DNA of 64,000 nucleotides from Streptococcus suis 10581 (lineage in GTDB: Bacteria; Bacillota; Bacilli; Lactobacillales; Streptococcaceae): contig ALKQ01000022.1 in NCBI GenBank assembly GCA_000440235.1, positions 1-64,000 of the forward strand, in the 5' to 3' direction. The position numbers were made by a program, and so were the translations under genes. Below, one piece after another: positions 56,108-64,000 of this stretch (the first letter of the stretch is position 1; each line of letters begins with the position of its first letter). The notes beneath the pieces were generated by a model. The model made no database searches. It had not been told where the DNA came from and worked only from the letters and a program-made list of their open reading frames with translations.

Positions 56108-56841
56108 TTTAGTAGTTCTTTTGCTTCGTTCTGTTTTTTATCGTATTCTTCTTTACTTATCTGTTTTGTTTGGAGAAGATAATCTCCATAATCTGCAGCA
56201 GTTACACTACCTTCTTCTGTAATTCCTTCCTGCTTAATAAATGCTTTTTCAACAGTTTTAAAAAGAATTTTCAAATCACGTCCAAACGAAACATGCTCTA
56301 TATACTCCAAGTCATACTGCAATTTTCTATCCCATGAAATTGCATTTCTACCATTTACTTGTGCAAGCCCGGACAATCCAGGTTTTGCAGTATGACGCAT
56401 TCTTTGTTCTTCTGACATAAACACCATATCTCGAACTAACTGCGGACGTGGCCCTATCAGTGTCATCGTGCCATTTAAAATACAAAATGCTTCTGGCAGC
56501 TCATCCAAAGAGGTAGATCTAAGCCATGCACCAAATTTTGTCAGACGCACTTCATCGGGCAGCAAGTTTCCCTCTGCATCTTTCTTATCTGTCATAGTCC
56601 GAAACTTATACATTTTAAAAATTCGTTCTTTTCCCGTTCTCGGATCAATTAATCCTGGTCTATATTGAGTAAACAATACTGGGCTTCCCAGTTTAATCCG
56701 AACCAGAAAAGCGATGATTGCATACAGCCAACAGAATACGATAATTGCCAATCCCGAACAAAAAACATCAATCGCTCTTTTTATGTATCTTTCATAAAAT
56801 CCCATTTTACGGTACAATTTATGACTTTTTTCTTTCTTCAT
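56104..56841 (-). CDS. Initiating phosphoglycosyltransferase (PglC/WcaJ-type sugar transferase)
   Basis: A 245-aa monotopic membrane enzyme that places the first sugar phosphate on undecaprenyl phosphate. One hydrophobic segment (about residues 22-48) is followed by TQYRPGLIDPRTGKER, YKFRTMTD, the catalytic-type DELPE motif in STSLDELPEAFCILNGTM, and IGPRPQL. It lacks the extra N-terminal membrane domain of the serotype-2-type CpsE. Together with the dehydratase and aminotransferase it suggests initiation with a 4-amino-trideoxy sugar. Confidence 0.85.
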   Translation of the reverse strand: MKKEKSHKLYRKMGFYERYIKRAIDVFCSGLAIIVFCWLYAIIAFLVRIKLGSPVLFTQYRPGLIDPRTGKERIFKMYKFRTMTDKKDAEGNLLPDEVRLTKFGAWLRSTSLDELPEAFCILNGTMTLIGPRPQLVRDMVFMSEEQRMRHTAKPGLSGLAQVNGRNAISWDRKLQYDLEYIEHVSFGRDLKILFKTVEKAFIKQEGITEEGSVTAADYGDYLLQTKQISKEEYDKKQNEAKELLK

Positions 56842-56863
56842 AAATCTCTCCTAAAACACTTCC

Positions 56864-58114
56864 TTATTCAAAGCAAGCTCTTATGGTCTCAATAATAATA
56901 TTCTGCTCTTCTACTGTCATTTTATTATCACTAGGAAGGCATAAACCACGTTCAAAAAGGTCTGTTCCTACATCTGAATAGTTCCCTGCAATATAGGCAT
57001 TGGTTTGAGCTCTACCATTTCCATGCTTTGTAATAAATGGATTCATTCTAAAAATTGGTTGTGAGTGCATTGGTTTCCAGATTGGGCGACCTTCTGCATT
57101 GATTGCATTTAGTGCATCTAGTATTTCTGACGGAGTTGTTTTCCCTTTCTCAGATGTGTAGAGGACATCACTATCCGAACGAACCTGTTTTGCCATAGCT
57201 TCTGGATTTATAGTTAAACAAGATAACCAATAATTCGGTACGGAAATGCTTGAATCAAACGGATTCATTTTTATAGGTAAATCCTTCAATCCATCTTGAT
57301 AACGTTCATAAATAGCTTTTTTCTGGGCAATATGCTCGTCTAAATAAGGTATTTGCCCACGTACCACACCTGCAATAACGTTGCTCATTCGATAATTGTA
57401 GCCAATCTCTTCATGTTGGTACCAAGTAGCCTGCTCACGAGCTTGTGTCGACCATTTTCTAACCTTATTTGCTGCTTGTAAATCGCTGGTCAATAAAGCT
57501 CCACCACTTGAACCTGTAATAATTTTATTACCGTTGAAGGAAATAATAGAATGTTGTCCAAAGGTTCCTGTTTGCTGTCCTTTATAGGTTGCCCCCAAGG
57601 ACTCCGCTGCATCTTCGATAAGAAGTGCACCATGTCTATCACATATTGCTCGAATTTCATCAATTTTTGCAGGTACTCCATACAAGTGAACCAACACAAC
57701 AACTTTTACATCCGGATAAATTTCAAATGCTTTCTCCAATGCATCCGGATCCATATTCCATGTTTCATATTCCGAATCAATAAACACTGGGATTCCACCC
57801 TCATATGTTATTGGGTTTGCAGTGGCAGAAAAAGTAACATCTGAGCAAAAAACATAGTCACCACCCTTTATTCCAGCCAACTTCATGGCTAAATGTAAAG
57901 CAGATGTTCCTGATGAAAGCGCAACTACTTGTTCACTGTTTGTATATTCCTTTATCATTTCTTCTAGAGCATTGATATTTGAACCAGCCGTTGTCATCCA
58001 ATTGGTATCATAGGCTTCCTTCATGTACTCTAATTCATCACCATGCATAGTGGGAGAGGCAAGCCATACCTTGTTCTCAAAAGGGGTTAAATTTTGTGTA
58101 AAATCAAATGCCAT
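56864..58114 (-). CDS. DegT/DnrJ/EryC1 aminotransferase, probable UDP-4-keto-sugar 4-aminotransferase
   Basis: A 416-aa PLP-dependent sugar aminotransferase. Sugar- and PLP-site blocks: ALSSGTSALHLAMKLAGI, EDAAESLGATYKG, and the PLP lysine in SFNGNKIITGSSGGALL. It resembles PglE-type enzymes that aminate UDP-4-keto-6-deoxy-GlcNAc, the product expected from the dehydratase at 58942. GGAG precedes the start. Confidence 0.85.
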   Translation of the reverse strand: MAFDFTQNLTPFENKVWLASPTMHGDELEYMKEAYDTNWMTTAGSNINALEEMIKEYTNSEQVVALSSGTSALHLAMKLAGIKGGDYVFCSDVTFSATANPITYEGGIPVFIDSEYETWNMDPDALEKAFEIYPDVKVVVLVHLYGVPAKIDEIRAICDRHGALLIEDAAESLGATYKGQQTGTFGQHSIISFNGNKIITGSSGGALLTSDLQAANKVRKWSTQAREQATWYQHEEIGYNYRMSNVIAGVVRGQIPYLDEHIAQKKAIYERYQDGLKDLPIKMNPFDSSISVPNYWLSCLTINPEAMAKQVRSDSDVLYTSEKGKTTPSEILDALNAINAEGRPIWKPMHSQPIFRMNPFITKHGNGRAQTNAYIAGNYSDVGTDLFERGLCLPSDNKMTVEEQNIIIETIRACFE

Positions 58115-58143
58115 TTTATCTATTCTCCTTCTATTACGTATAT

Positions 58144-58857
58144 TTACTCAATCCTAAAATAATCCAAATACTGCTTAAATCTATCTTGTGCTGCTAGACA
58201 AGTATCCAGCAAGAAACCATTCTGCTCTCCCCACTCGGCTAAGCCACGATAGTAAAAATACTTCATGTCATCTCCGATGATAAAGGGGACATGTCCATGT
58301 TTGAGACATTCTTTGAACATAATGAGTCGGCCAACTCGTCCGTTACCATCTTGGAAGGGATGGATGCGTTCAAATCGAACATGAAAGTCAAGAATATCCT
58401 CAAAGGAAGTAGGTGATAGAGCATGATAATTTCTAAGCAATTCTTGCATATCTGACTCCACATGCTCGGGGAGAGTCGTTTCACGACCGCCGACTTCATT
58501 TGGGTATAATTTATAGTCTCCGACTTGAAACCATGACTTCCTTGAATCAGATGTTCCTCTCTTCAAGATAGCATGAATCTCCTTTAGCCAAGTTTCATTC
58601 AAATCATCTTGAAAGCTATCTAAGAGAAAATCAAAAGCCGTAAAATGATTGGTCGTTTCGATAATATCATCCACCTTTATGGTTGAATTTTCTTCAAAAC
58701 CAATCGTATTGGTCTCATAGATATACCTTGTCTGGTCATACGTCAGTTGACTGCCTTCAATGTGGTTTGAGTTGAAAGCCAGCTCGATTTGAATCTTATG
58801 GTAAAGACCACCTTTGATCCTATTTTCTTTTTCTCTTACTAACCTATGACCTAGCAT
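58144..58857 (-). CDS. Fic-domain protein with N-terminal inhibitory motif
   Basis: A 237-aa Fic protein. The active site is complete, HPFQDGNGRVGR from His166, so AMP transfer (or a related nucleotide transfer) to a target hydroxyl is expected. SNHIEG at residues 30-35 fits the inhibitory [S/T]xxxE[G/N] helix placed N-terminal to the Fic domain (class II), which blocks the ATP site until released. It sits inside the capsule operon in the same direction between dehydratase and aminotransferase, preceded by a strong hairpin. Target unknown; no separate antitoxin gene is visible. Confidence 0.88.
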   Translation of the reverse strand: MLGHRLVREKENRIKGGLYHKIQIELAFNSNHIEGSQLTYDQTRYIYETNTIGFEENSTIKVDDIIETTNHFTAFDFLLDSFQDDLNETWLKEIHAILKRGTSDSRKSWFQVGDYKLYPNEVGGRETTLPEHVESDMQELLRNYHALSPTSFEDILDFHVRFERIHPFQDGNGRVGRLIMFKECLKHGHVPFIIGDDMKYFYYRGLAEWGEQNGFLLDTCLAAQDRFKQYLDYFRIE

Positions 58858-58884
58858 ATCTTACCTCAGGAAAGTATTTCAACC

Positions 58885-58919
58885 TTCCTAGAATTTAAAC
58901 ATCGTTTAAACTCTAGGAA
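58885..58919. other. Strong inverted repeat between the dehydratase gene and fic
   Basis: CCTAGAATTTAAAC / GTTTAAACTCTAGG with a 3-base loop and one mismatch (a G-U pair in the minus-strand RNA), extended by TT/AA at both ends. No T run follows, so it may be a processing or partial-termination site rather than a full terminator. Confidence 0.6.
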
Positions 58920-58941
58920 AGTAAAAATATCTTTTACTTTC

Positions 58942-60768
58942 TTATTCTTGTTTTGCAAATTCAATCAACTTATCTTTTAATTCATTTCTATCTTTTTGGA
59001 GTAATCCATTGATAAATGAATTGACAATGTCCGATTGCTTATTTGTAACGCGACCCACAAATATTTTTTCATAAATCTGTTCGCTGACACGTTCTTCTGT
59101 TGATAGTAATTCCTCGTAGAGTTTCTCGCCTGGTCTGATTCCAGATTCTACAATCCCGATTTCTTCCTCAGTATGACCACTCAGCAGAATAACTTTTCTT
59201 GCCAATTCCAGAATTTGTACTGGCTCGCCCATATCCAAGACAAAGATTTCTCCACCTTTTGCCAAATGTCCAGCTTGTATAACCAAACGACTTGCCTCAG
59301 GTATCGTCATGAAATAACGAGTCATCCTAAAGTCGGTGACCGTAACAGGTCCACCTTTTCTAATTTGCTCTTTGAATAGCGGAACAACACTTCCACGACT
59401 ACCTAGAACATTCCCAAAACGGACTGCCGCAAATTGAGTCTGACCTGGCTCGTTTAAACCTGTTACAATCATTTCTGCAACACGTTTAGTCGCTCCCATA
59501 ACATTTGGTGGATTAACAGCTTTATCTGTTGAAACCATAACAAATTTGGCAACTTTTGCAGTTTTAGCCGCCTCAGCCACATTCTTCGTTCCAAAAATAT
59601 TATTCTTCACTGCTTCATGTGGATTGTATTCCATCAAAGGAACATGCTTATGTGCTGCAGCATGATAAACAACATCGGGTTGATATTCAGCCATTATGCT
59701 AAAAATCAATTCTCTATCTTGAATATCTGCAATGAGAGGGACCAACTCAATCTTACCTTGGTACTTTTCCAGTAACTCTCGATGAATGAGATAGATTGAA
59801 TTTTCTCCATGTCCAAGCAACAACAAGCGTTTAGGCGTAAACTTAGCAATTTGACGACATAACTCTGAACCGATAGAGCCACCTGCTCCTGTGACAAGGA
59901 TTGTTTTCCCTTTGAAAAACTGATTCAATTCATCCTGATCCAAAACAACCTCTGGTCGACCAAGAAGGTCTGCTACGTCAATTTCCTGAAAGGCACTGAC
60001 AGACATGTTCCCCGCCATAATGTCTTCAATGCTCGGCATATTATTGACGGTCACTCCTGTAGTGTTACAGATTTCAACAATCTTCTCTCGCTCCTTACCA
60101 TTTAAAGAAGGGATGGCAATCGTCACTTGGTCAACAGCTAATTCCTCTACCAATCGTGGAATATCATTACGGTTTCCTAAAACTTTAGCGGTACGGATAA
60201 ATGTTCCAAGTTTATTTGGATCACGATCAACGATACCGACAATTTCAAAATCCAATTTTCTATCTTCGACGGTATTGATAAAAGTATTCCCACCATCTCC
60301 AGCACCTACTACTAAGATTCTTAGTGGGCTAACCTTCTTACGAATGGCATTTTTTCTCGTCTCATGTAAAACTTTCCAAACAATCCTTGGGGTAATGAGC
60401 ATTACAAATGACAAAAATAAGGACACCAGGATGAAACGATAACTAAAAGCCTGCCACAACACCATTGAAATAATTAAAAACAATGAATGCGCAGATATCA
60501 AACTCAGTCCTATTTTCACATAACTTTGATATCCAGTATACCTCGTAATTAGCGAAAAAACCTTTAGTCTAACTGAGATAATCAGGTAGAATATTAAAAC
60601 AAATAAAACTGCAAGAATAAAGCGTTCATCTGGAATGTCAATAATAACATCCAAAAACAGCCTGCTCAAAATCATGGAAACTATAAGAAGACTCGTATCC
60701 ATGCACATGAGTATCAATCGTTTACTGTTGCGTTTTAACAGTTTATCGTTAACAGTTCCTAAATCCAT
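58942..60768 (-). CDS. Membrane-bound NDP-sugar 4,6-dehydratase (CapD/PglF/WbpM-like)
   Basis: A 608-aa protein with about four membrane helices (residues 20-120) followed by two Rossmann regions (LVVGAGDGGNTFINTVED, and TGAGGSIGSELCRQIAKF at the catalytic domain). VSTDKAVNPPNVMGATKR is the active-site region; a Met replaces the usual Tyr of YxxxK, as in PglF/FlaA1-type dehydratases. It should convert UDP-GlcNAc to the 4-keto-6-deoxy sugar. The start is the ATG at 60768 after GGAGAG. Confidence 0.87.
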   Translation of the reverse strand: MDLGTVNDKLLKRNSKRLILMCMDTSLLIVSMILSRLFLDVIIDIPDERFILAVLFVLIFYLIISVRLKVFSLITRYTGYQSYVKIGLSLISAHSLFLIISMVLWQAFSYRFILVSLFLSFVMLITPRIVWKVLHETRKNAIRKKVSPLRILVVGAGDGGNTFINTVEDRKLDFEIVGIVDRDPNKLGTFIRTAKVLGNRNDIPRLVEELAVDQVTIAIPSLNGKEREKIVEICNTTGVTVNNMPSIEDIMAGNMSVSAFQEIDVADLLGRPEVVLDQDELNQFFKGKTILVTGAGGSIGSELCRQIAKFTPKRLLLLGHGENSIYLIHRELLEKYQGKIELVPLIADIQDRELIFSIMAEYQPDVVYHAAAHKHVPLMEYNPHEAVKNNIFGTKNVAEAAKTAKVAKFVMVSTDKAVNPPNVMGATKRVAEMIVTGLNEPGQTQFAAVRFGNVLGSRGSVVPLFKEQIRKGGPVTVTDFRMTRYFMTIPEASRLVIQAGHLAKGGEIFVLDMGEPVQILELARKVILLSGHTEEEIGIVESGIRPGEKLYEELLSTEERVSEQIYEKIFVGRVTNKQSDIVNSFINGLLQKDRNELKDKLIEFAKQE

Positions 60769-60798
60769 TTTTTCTCTCCACAATCTAGAGTAACCAGT

Positions 60799-61530
60799 TT
60801 AAATCGCCTGGTTTTTTAATAGCATAAGAGGATTCTTTTTCAGCAACGCTTTCGCTTTATCTTCGCCAAATTCCTCTGTTATTAACTTATAAGCCTCCCT
60901 CATAAACGGAGGTCTACTAGATAAATTATGCATATCACTAGCAACACAATGTACTAAATCCTGCTCTAAAAAATACCGAGTACGTTTTTTAAATTCTTTT
61001 GCTCGATCGCCAATTAAAGCGGGCTTCAGCACATGGTTACTATTTACCTGAGTATAGCATCCCTTGTCAATTAACTCTTCTACTCTCTCTGCATGAAACG
61101 CTAGTGCATCATATCGTTCTATATGGGCAAGTACGGGAGTTAGCCCAAGTAGCGTCACTTCGTTCACTGCTTCTTGAATCTCTTTCCAGGGAGTATTCAT
61201 ACTGAACTCCAAAAGAATATAGCGCGAGCCATTAAGCGTTGGTACTTTCTTTTTTTCAAGTTTGCTTAAGATATCTTTACTATAATACAATTCAGCACCA
61301 TAGCACAATCGTATTTCAGGATAAACTTCTGCTACTGCTGCTTTAAGTTGAAGAAAGTTAGTCATGATAACTTTTTCTGGTGTTTCAAACATCCCTTTTC
61401 GTCTATGAGATGTCGCTACGATATAGCGAACACCTTGACGATAAGCTTCGCCTATCAAACTCAGACTTTCTTCAATAGTTTTGGGGCCGTCATCCACACC
61501 GAATATGATATGCGAATGAATATCAATCAT
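60799..61530 (-). CDS. wzh: Capsule regulatory tyrosine-protein phosphatase
   Basis: A 243-aa PHP-domain metal-dependent phosphatase (MIDIHSHIIFGVDDGPKTIEE; later His-rich blocks VLAHIERYDAL and VASDMHNLSSR). It dephosphorylates the capsule tyrosine kinase Wze and so tunes capsule length and amount. Equivalent to CpsB of pneumococcus and CpsD in S. suis naming. Confidence 0.93.
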   Translation of the reverse strand: MIDIHSHIIFGVDDGPKTIEESLSLIGEAYRQGVRYIVATSHRRKGMFETPEKVIMTNFLQLKAAVAEVYPEIRLCYGAELYYSKDILSKLEKKKVPTLNGSRYILLEFSMNTPWKEIQEAVNEVTLLGLTPVLAHIERYDALAFHAERVEELIDKGCYTQVNSNHVLKPALIGDRAKEFKKRTRYFLEQDLVHCVASDMHNLSSRPPFMREAYKLITEEFGEDKAKALLKKNPLMLLKNQAI

Positions 61531-61568
61531 ACTAATACCTACTTATCAAACTTATATTATCTGAGAAA

Positions 61569-62246
61569 TTAGGCTTTTTTGCCGTAGTTTCCGTATTCAC
61601 CATACTTCTCAGTGGCAATATCATATTTGTTCAAGATAACGCCTAAGAACGGTGTGCCTGTTTGATCCAACTGCTCTTTTACTTTTTTCAAAGATGAGCG
61701 CTTAACATTGCCTGCTTCTGCTATAAGCACCATCGCATCACATTTCTGTGCAATGATAGCTGCATCAATTACCAGTCCTAATGGTGGACAGTCAACGATA
61801 ACATAATCATAATAGCGACGAAGAGTCGCAAGTAAATTTTCAAAATTCTTACTTTGTAAAAGGGCAGTAGGGTTAGGTGAAACCTTTCCTGACTCAATGA
61901 CGGTCAAGTTTGGAATATCAGTATCGCATAATCCCTGAGACAAGTCTGTTGTCCCTGCTAGGTAATCCGTCAAACCTGTAATCTTTGTAATTGGCTTGAA
62001 GAAACCAGACATGACTGAATTTCGGATATCTGCATCCACCAAAACGGTCTTATAACCTGAACGAGCATAGGCAATAGCGAGACTAGCCGCAGTTGTACTC
62101 TTACCTTCATTCGATTGAACAGAGGTAATGCCAACAACCTTAATATCCGCTCCGCTAAGCTGAATGTTGGTACGGATGGCATTGAAATATTCTTCTGTCT
62201 TATTTACCAATTCTTTTTTCGTACGTGCAATTTCTAACGTTGCCAT
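61569..62246 (-). CDS. wze: Capsule regulatory tyrosine-protein kinase
   Basis: A 225-aa BY-kinase catalytic subunit. Walker A is SVQSNEGKSTTAASLA, Walker A' VLVDADIRNS and Walker B VIVDCPPLG. The C-terminal tyrosine cluster EKYGEYGNYGKK is the autophosphorylation site. It works with the membrane adaptor Wzd encoded just upstream. Confidence 0.95.
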   Translation of the reverse strand: MATLEIARTKKELVNKTEEYFNAIRTNIQLSGADIKVVGITSVQSNEGKSTTAASLAIAYARSGYKTVLVDADIRNSVMSGFFKPITKITGLTDYLAGTTDLSQGLCDTDIPNLTVIESGKVSPNPTALLQSKNFENLLATLRRYYDYVIVDCPPLGLVIDAAIIAQKCDAMVLIAEAGNVKRSSLKKVKEQLDQTGTPFLGVILNKYDIATEKYGEYGNYGKKA

Positions 62247-62255
62247 ATTGTTCTC

Positions 62256-62945
62256 CTATTTCAATTTCTTCGAATCTGGTACTACACCAAGCAAGGTCAA
62301 GCCCATTACCTCTTCAACATCTTGTGGTCGCTTCACACGATCATCTAAAACTTCCATAACCAGTACAAGACCTGTTGCCAAGATACCGCCAGCTAATAAA
62401 CCAAGCAAGATATTCCGTTTGGTATTAGGGGTAGATGGTTGTTCAGCAGGTACCGCTTCTTCAAGTGTCGTCACATCGCTTACCTTAGTGACCTCAACAA
62501 TCTTTTGCGCCGCAAAGGTGCGAAGGCTATTTGCAATACGTGCCGCTTCATTTGGATCCGCATCACGCACGGAGATAGAAACGATACGAGTATCAACGGG
62601 GATGCTGACAGATATTTTATTTGATATGTCCTCTGTCAATCCTAGCTCTGTTTTTACTCGTGATAACACATCTTGTGATAGAATGATTTCTTTATAGTCT
62701 TTAACGAGGTAGGTCCCAGCCTGAAGTTCTTGGTTTGTCAAACCAGCTCCTGCCTCAACATTTTGACTGACTACATAAATCCGTGTAGTGGAGTCAAATT
62801 GAGGGGTTACTAAAAAGCTGCTGTAGACAAATGCCAGTCCTGCTCCTAATACCGCAGTTACTAGAATGAAGAATTTTTTTCTCCAGATTGTTTTCAATAA
62901 TGATAATACATCAATTTCGATTGTATTTGATTCTTGATTGTTCAT
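62256..62945 (-). CDS. wzd: Capsule chain-length regulator / kinase adaptor
   Basis: A 229-aa Wzz-domain membrane protein: two membrane segments (about residues 20-42 and 175-198) around an extracytoplasmic loop. Its cytoplasmic tail activates Wze. It lies ten bases before wze. Confidence 0.94.
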   Translation of the reverse strand: MNNQESNTIEIDVLSLLKTIWRKKFFILVTAVLGAGLAFVYSSFLVTPQFDSTTRIYVVSQNVEAGAGLTNQELQAGTYLVKDYKEIILSQDVLSRVKTELGLTEDISNKISVSIPVDTRIVSISVRDADPNEAARIANSLRTFAAQKIVEVTKVSDVTTLEEAVPAEQPSTPNTKRNILLGLLAGGILATGLVLVMEVLDDRVKRPQDVEEVMGLTLLGVVPDSKKLK

Positions 62946-62962
62946 ATTTTCTCCTAAAATAT

Positions 62963-64000
62963 TTATTTTTCAACAAGTACTGACTGAATCGCCGCCTTTG
63001 CTTGCTCCAGACTATCTTGGTTAATTTCCATCATATAAAGTTGTGATCCAGGCATCGCATAAGAAGATAAATCTGAACGTCCTGTTCCTGTCAATGCTTG
63101 TGACTCTACTGTAAATTGTGTTCCTGATTCTAATTGGGTATTTACCAAGCCCATGATTGTTTCTAAGCTCAAATCTGTTTGGATAGATCCTTCCAAACCA
63201 GTTAGAATAGCTTGATAATTCGCTAGATTATCTGGTGAACTCAATTTTTTTATGAGGGCTGCTATGACTTTTTCTTGGTTTTGACCGCGATCATTATCAC
63301 CATTAGCCAACGAATACCGCTCACGAACAAAGATTAGCGCTTGCTCTGCATCTAGATGCACTGTCCCAACAGGGAAATTATACCCTCCGCTTGTAAATTC
63401 TTGGGTATTTTCAACATCAATACCACCAACCAAATCAATCAACTGCAAGAAGGAAGTAAAGTTGAGTCGGATATAGTTACTAATGTCAATACCATAAAGA
63501 TTTTCTAAGGTGTGCACTGAGGCGTTAACACCATAAATCCCAGCATGTGTTAATTTGTCGTATTGATTTTGCCCACCATCTGCAATAGCAACGTATGAAT
63601 CTCGTGGAGTAGTTGTCAATAAAATCTTATGTGTCGCACGATTGACAGTCATAATGATATTGACATCTGAACGTGAAACAGATGAAATTGGACCGTAAGT
63701 ATCTATACCACTAATATAGATATTAAAGCTATCTCCACTCACCTGCTCAGTAGCTGTTTCAACAGTCTGAGTCACTTTGAAACTATATATTTTTTTCACT
63801 TTTGAAGAAAAGTCTGGGTCTTCATTTTCTAAAATATTGGTAAAAACTCCGTTGAAGACCATCGCTTGACTCTCACCATTTATCATAGATTGATATGCTG
63901 TCAGGTAAGAGGTTGCGGGGCTAGTTGCTAGTTGAGTAGATTCCATTTTGGATATGTCATCCAATAAAGCGGTGATGTTCTCTTGGTCGTATTCGGCTGG
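62963..64000 (-). CDS. wzg: LytR-CpsA-Psr family protein, 5' end outside window
   Basis: 345 residues of the C-terminal part are visible, open to the right edge. The LCP catalytic domain is present: [31 protein letters not shown] and [23 protein letters not shown] proteins attach capsule chains to peptidoglycan and this is the first gene of the capsule operon. N-terminal membrane helices and the operon promoter lie outside. Confidence 0.95.
   Translation of the reverse strand, partial: PAEYDQENITALLDDISKMESTQLATSPATSYLTAYQSMINGESQAMVFNGVFTNILENEDPDFSSKVKKIYSFKVTQTVETATEQVSGDSFNIYISGIDTYGPISSVSRSDVNIIMTVNRATHKILLTTTPRDSYVAIADGGQNQYDKLTHAGIYGVNASVHTLENLYGIDISNYIRLNFTSFLQLIDLVGGIDVENTQEFTSGGYNFPVGTVHLDAEQALIFVRERYSLANGDNDRGQNQEKVIAALIKKLSSPDNLANYQAILTGLEGSIQTDLSLETIMGLVNTQLESGTQFTVESQALTGTGRSDLSSYAMPGSQLYMMEINQDSLEQAKAAIQSVLVEK

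Overview
The window looks like chromosomal DNA of a low-GC Gram-positive coccus, most likely Streptococcus suis. The evidence is a YSIRK-signal surface metalloprotease, a DltXABCD operon, an L-lysine-type MurE, an FhuCDBG iron operon, a FlpS/ArcABC/ArcD/ArgR arginine deiminase region, BOX-like interspersed repeats, and a Wzg-Wzd-Wze-Wzh capsule operon whose distal end lies next to glf. I made the species call by recognising proteins and gene order, not by a database search. I saw no rRNA, tRNA, CRISPR array, complete insertion sequence or prophage.

Layout. 1-4777 (minus): most of a very large surface zinc metalloprotease; its 3' end is outside the window. 4948-8646 (minus): DNA-uptake genes comEC and comEA, then plsC. 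8794-14155 (plus): murE, then the iron-siderophore operon fhuCDBG behind a Fur-box-like site. 14174-17656: glutathione peroxidase, an RsuA-type pseudouridine synthase, a glutathionyl-hydroquinone reductase-like enzyme, and an ltrA pseudogene with three lesions. 17746-22201 (minus): dltX-A-B-C-D. 22202-23917: a gene-poor, repeat-rich stretch with a small secreted Cys/Trp-rich protein, an array of hairpin repeats, and an orphan metal-regulator-like promoter. 23918-26535: nagB under two NagR-type operators, a tiny membrane protein, queA and argR. 26862-35233 (minus): arginine deiminase cluster, transcribed flpS / arcA-GNAT-arcB / arcC / arcD / dipeptidase. 35643-38813 (minus): ridA-rapZ-yvcK-whiA. 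38864-40182: a MATE transporter broken by one frameshift. 40409-43445 (minus): ypmB-aspB-asnS. 43659-44716 (plus): MarR regulator and FMN reductase.

44970-64000 (minus): the capsule locus. Regulatory genes wzg-wzd-wze-wzh lie at the right edge. They are followed by a membrane-bound NDP-sugar 4,6-dehydratase, a Fic protein, a DegT aminotransferase, an initiating phosphoglycosyltransferase, a GT2 glycosyltransferase, a sialyltransferase-like protein, an acetyltransferase, wzy, wzx, neuD-neuB-neuA-neuC and a UDP-sugar dehydrogenase. After a terminator comes glf. The middle (about 47.5-56 kb) reads as clearly more AT-rich than the flanks, as expected for a horizontally exchanged serotype cassette. 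Together the genes predict a Wzx/Wzy capsule that starts on an amino-trideoxy sugar and carries a nonulosonic acid, probably sialic acid. I could not assign a serotype.

Points to check first: the makeup of the capsule (two amino-sugar pathways, few transferases, a Fic enzyme inside the operon); four genes whose -10 box lies exactly six bases before the ATG, suggesting leaderless mRNAs; and the 22.4-23.9 kb repeat-rich island with its secreted peptide and orphan Fur/PerR-like promoter.
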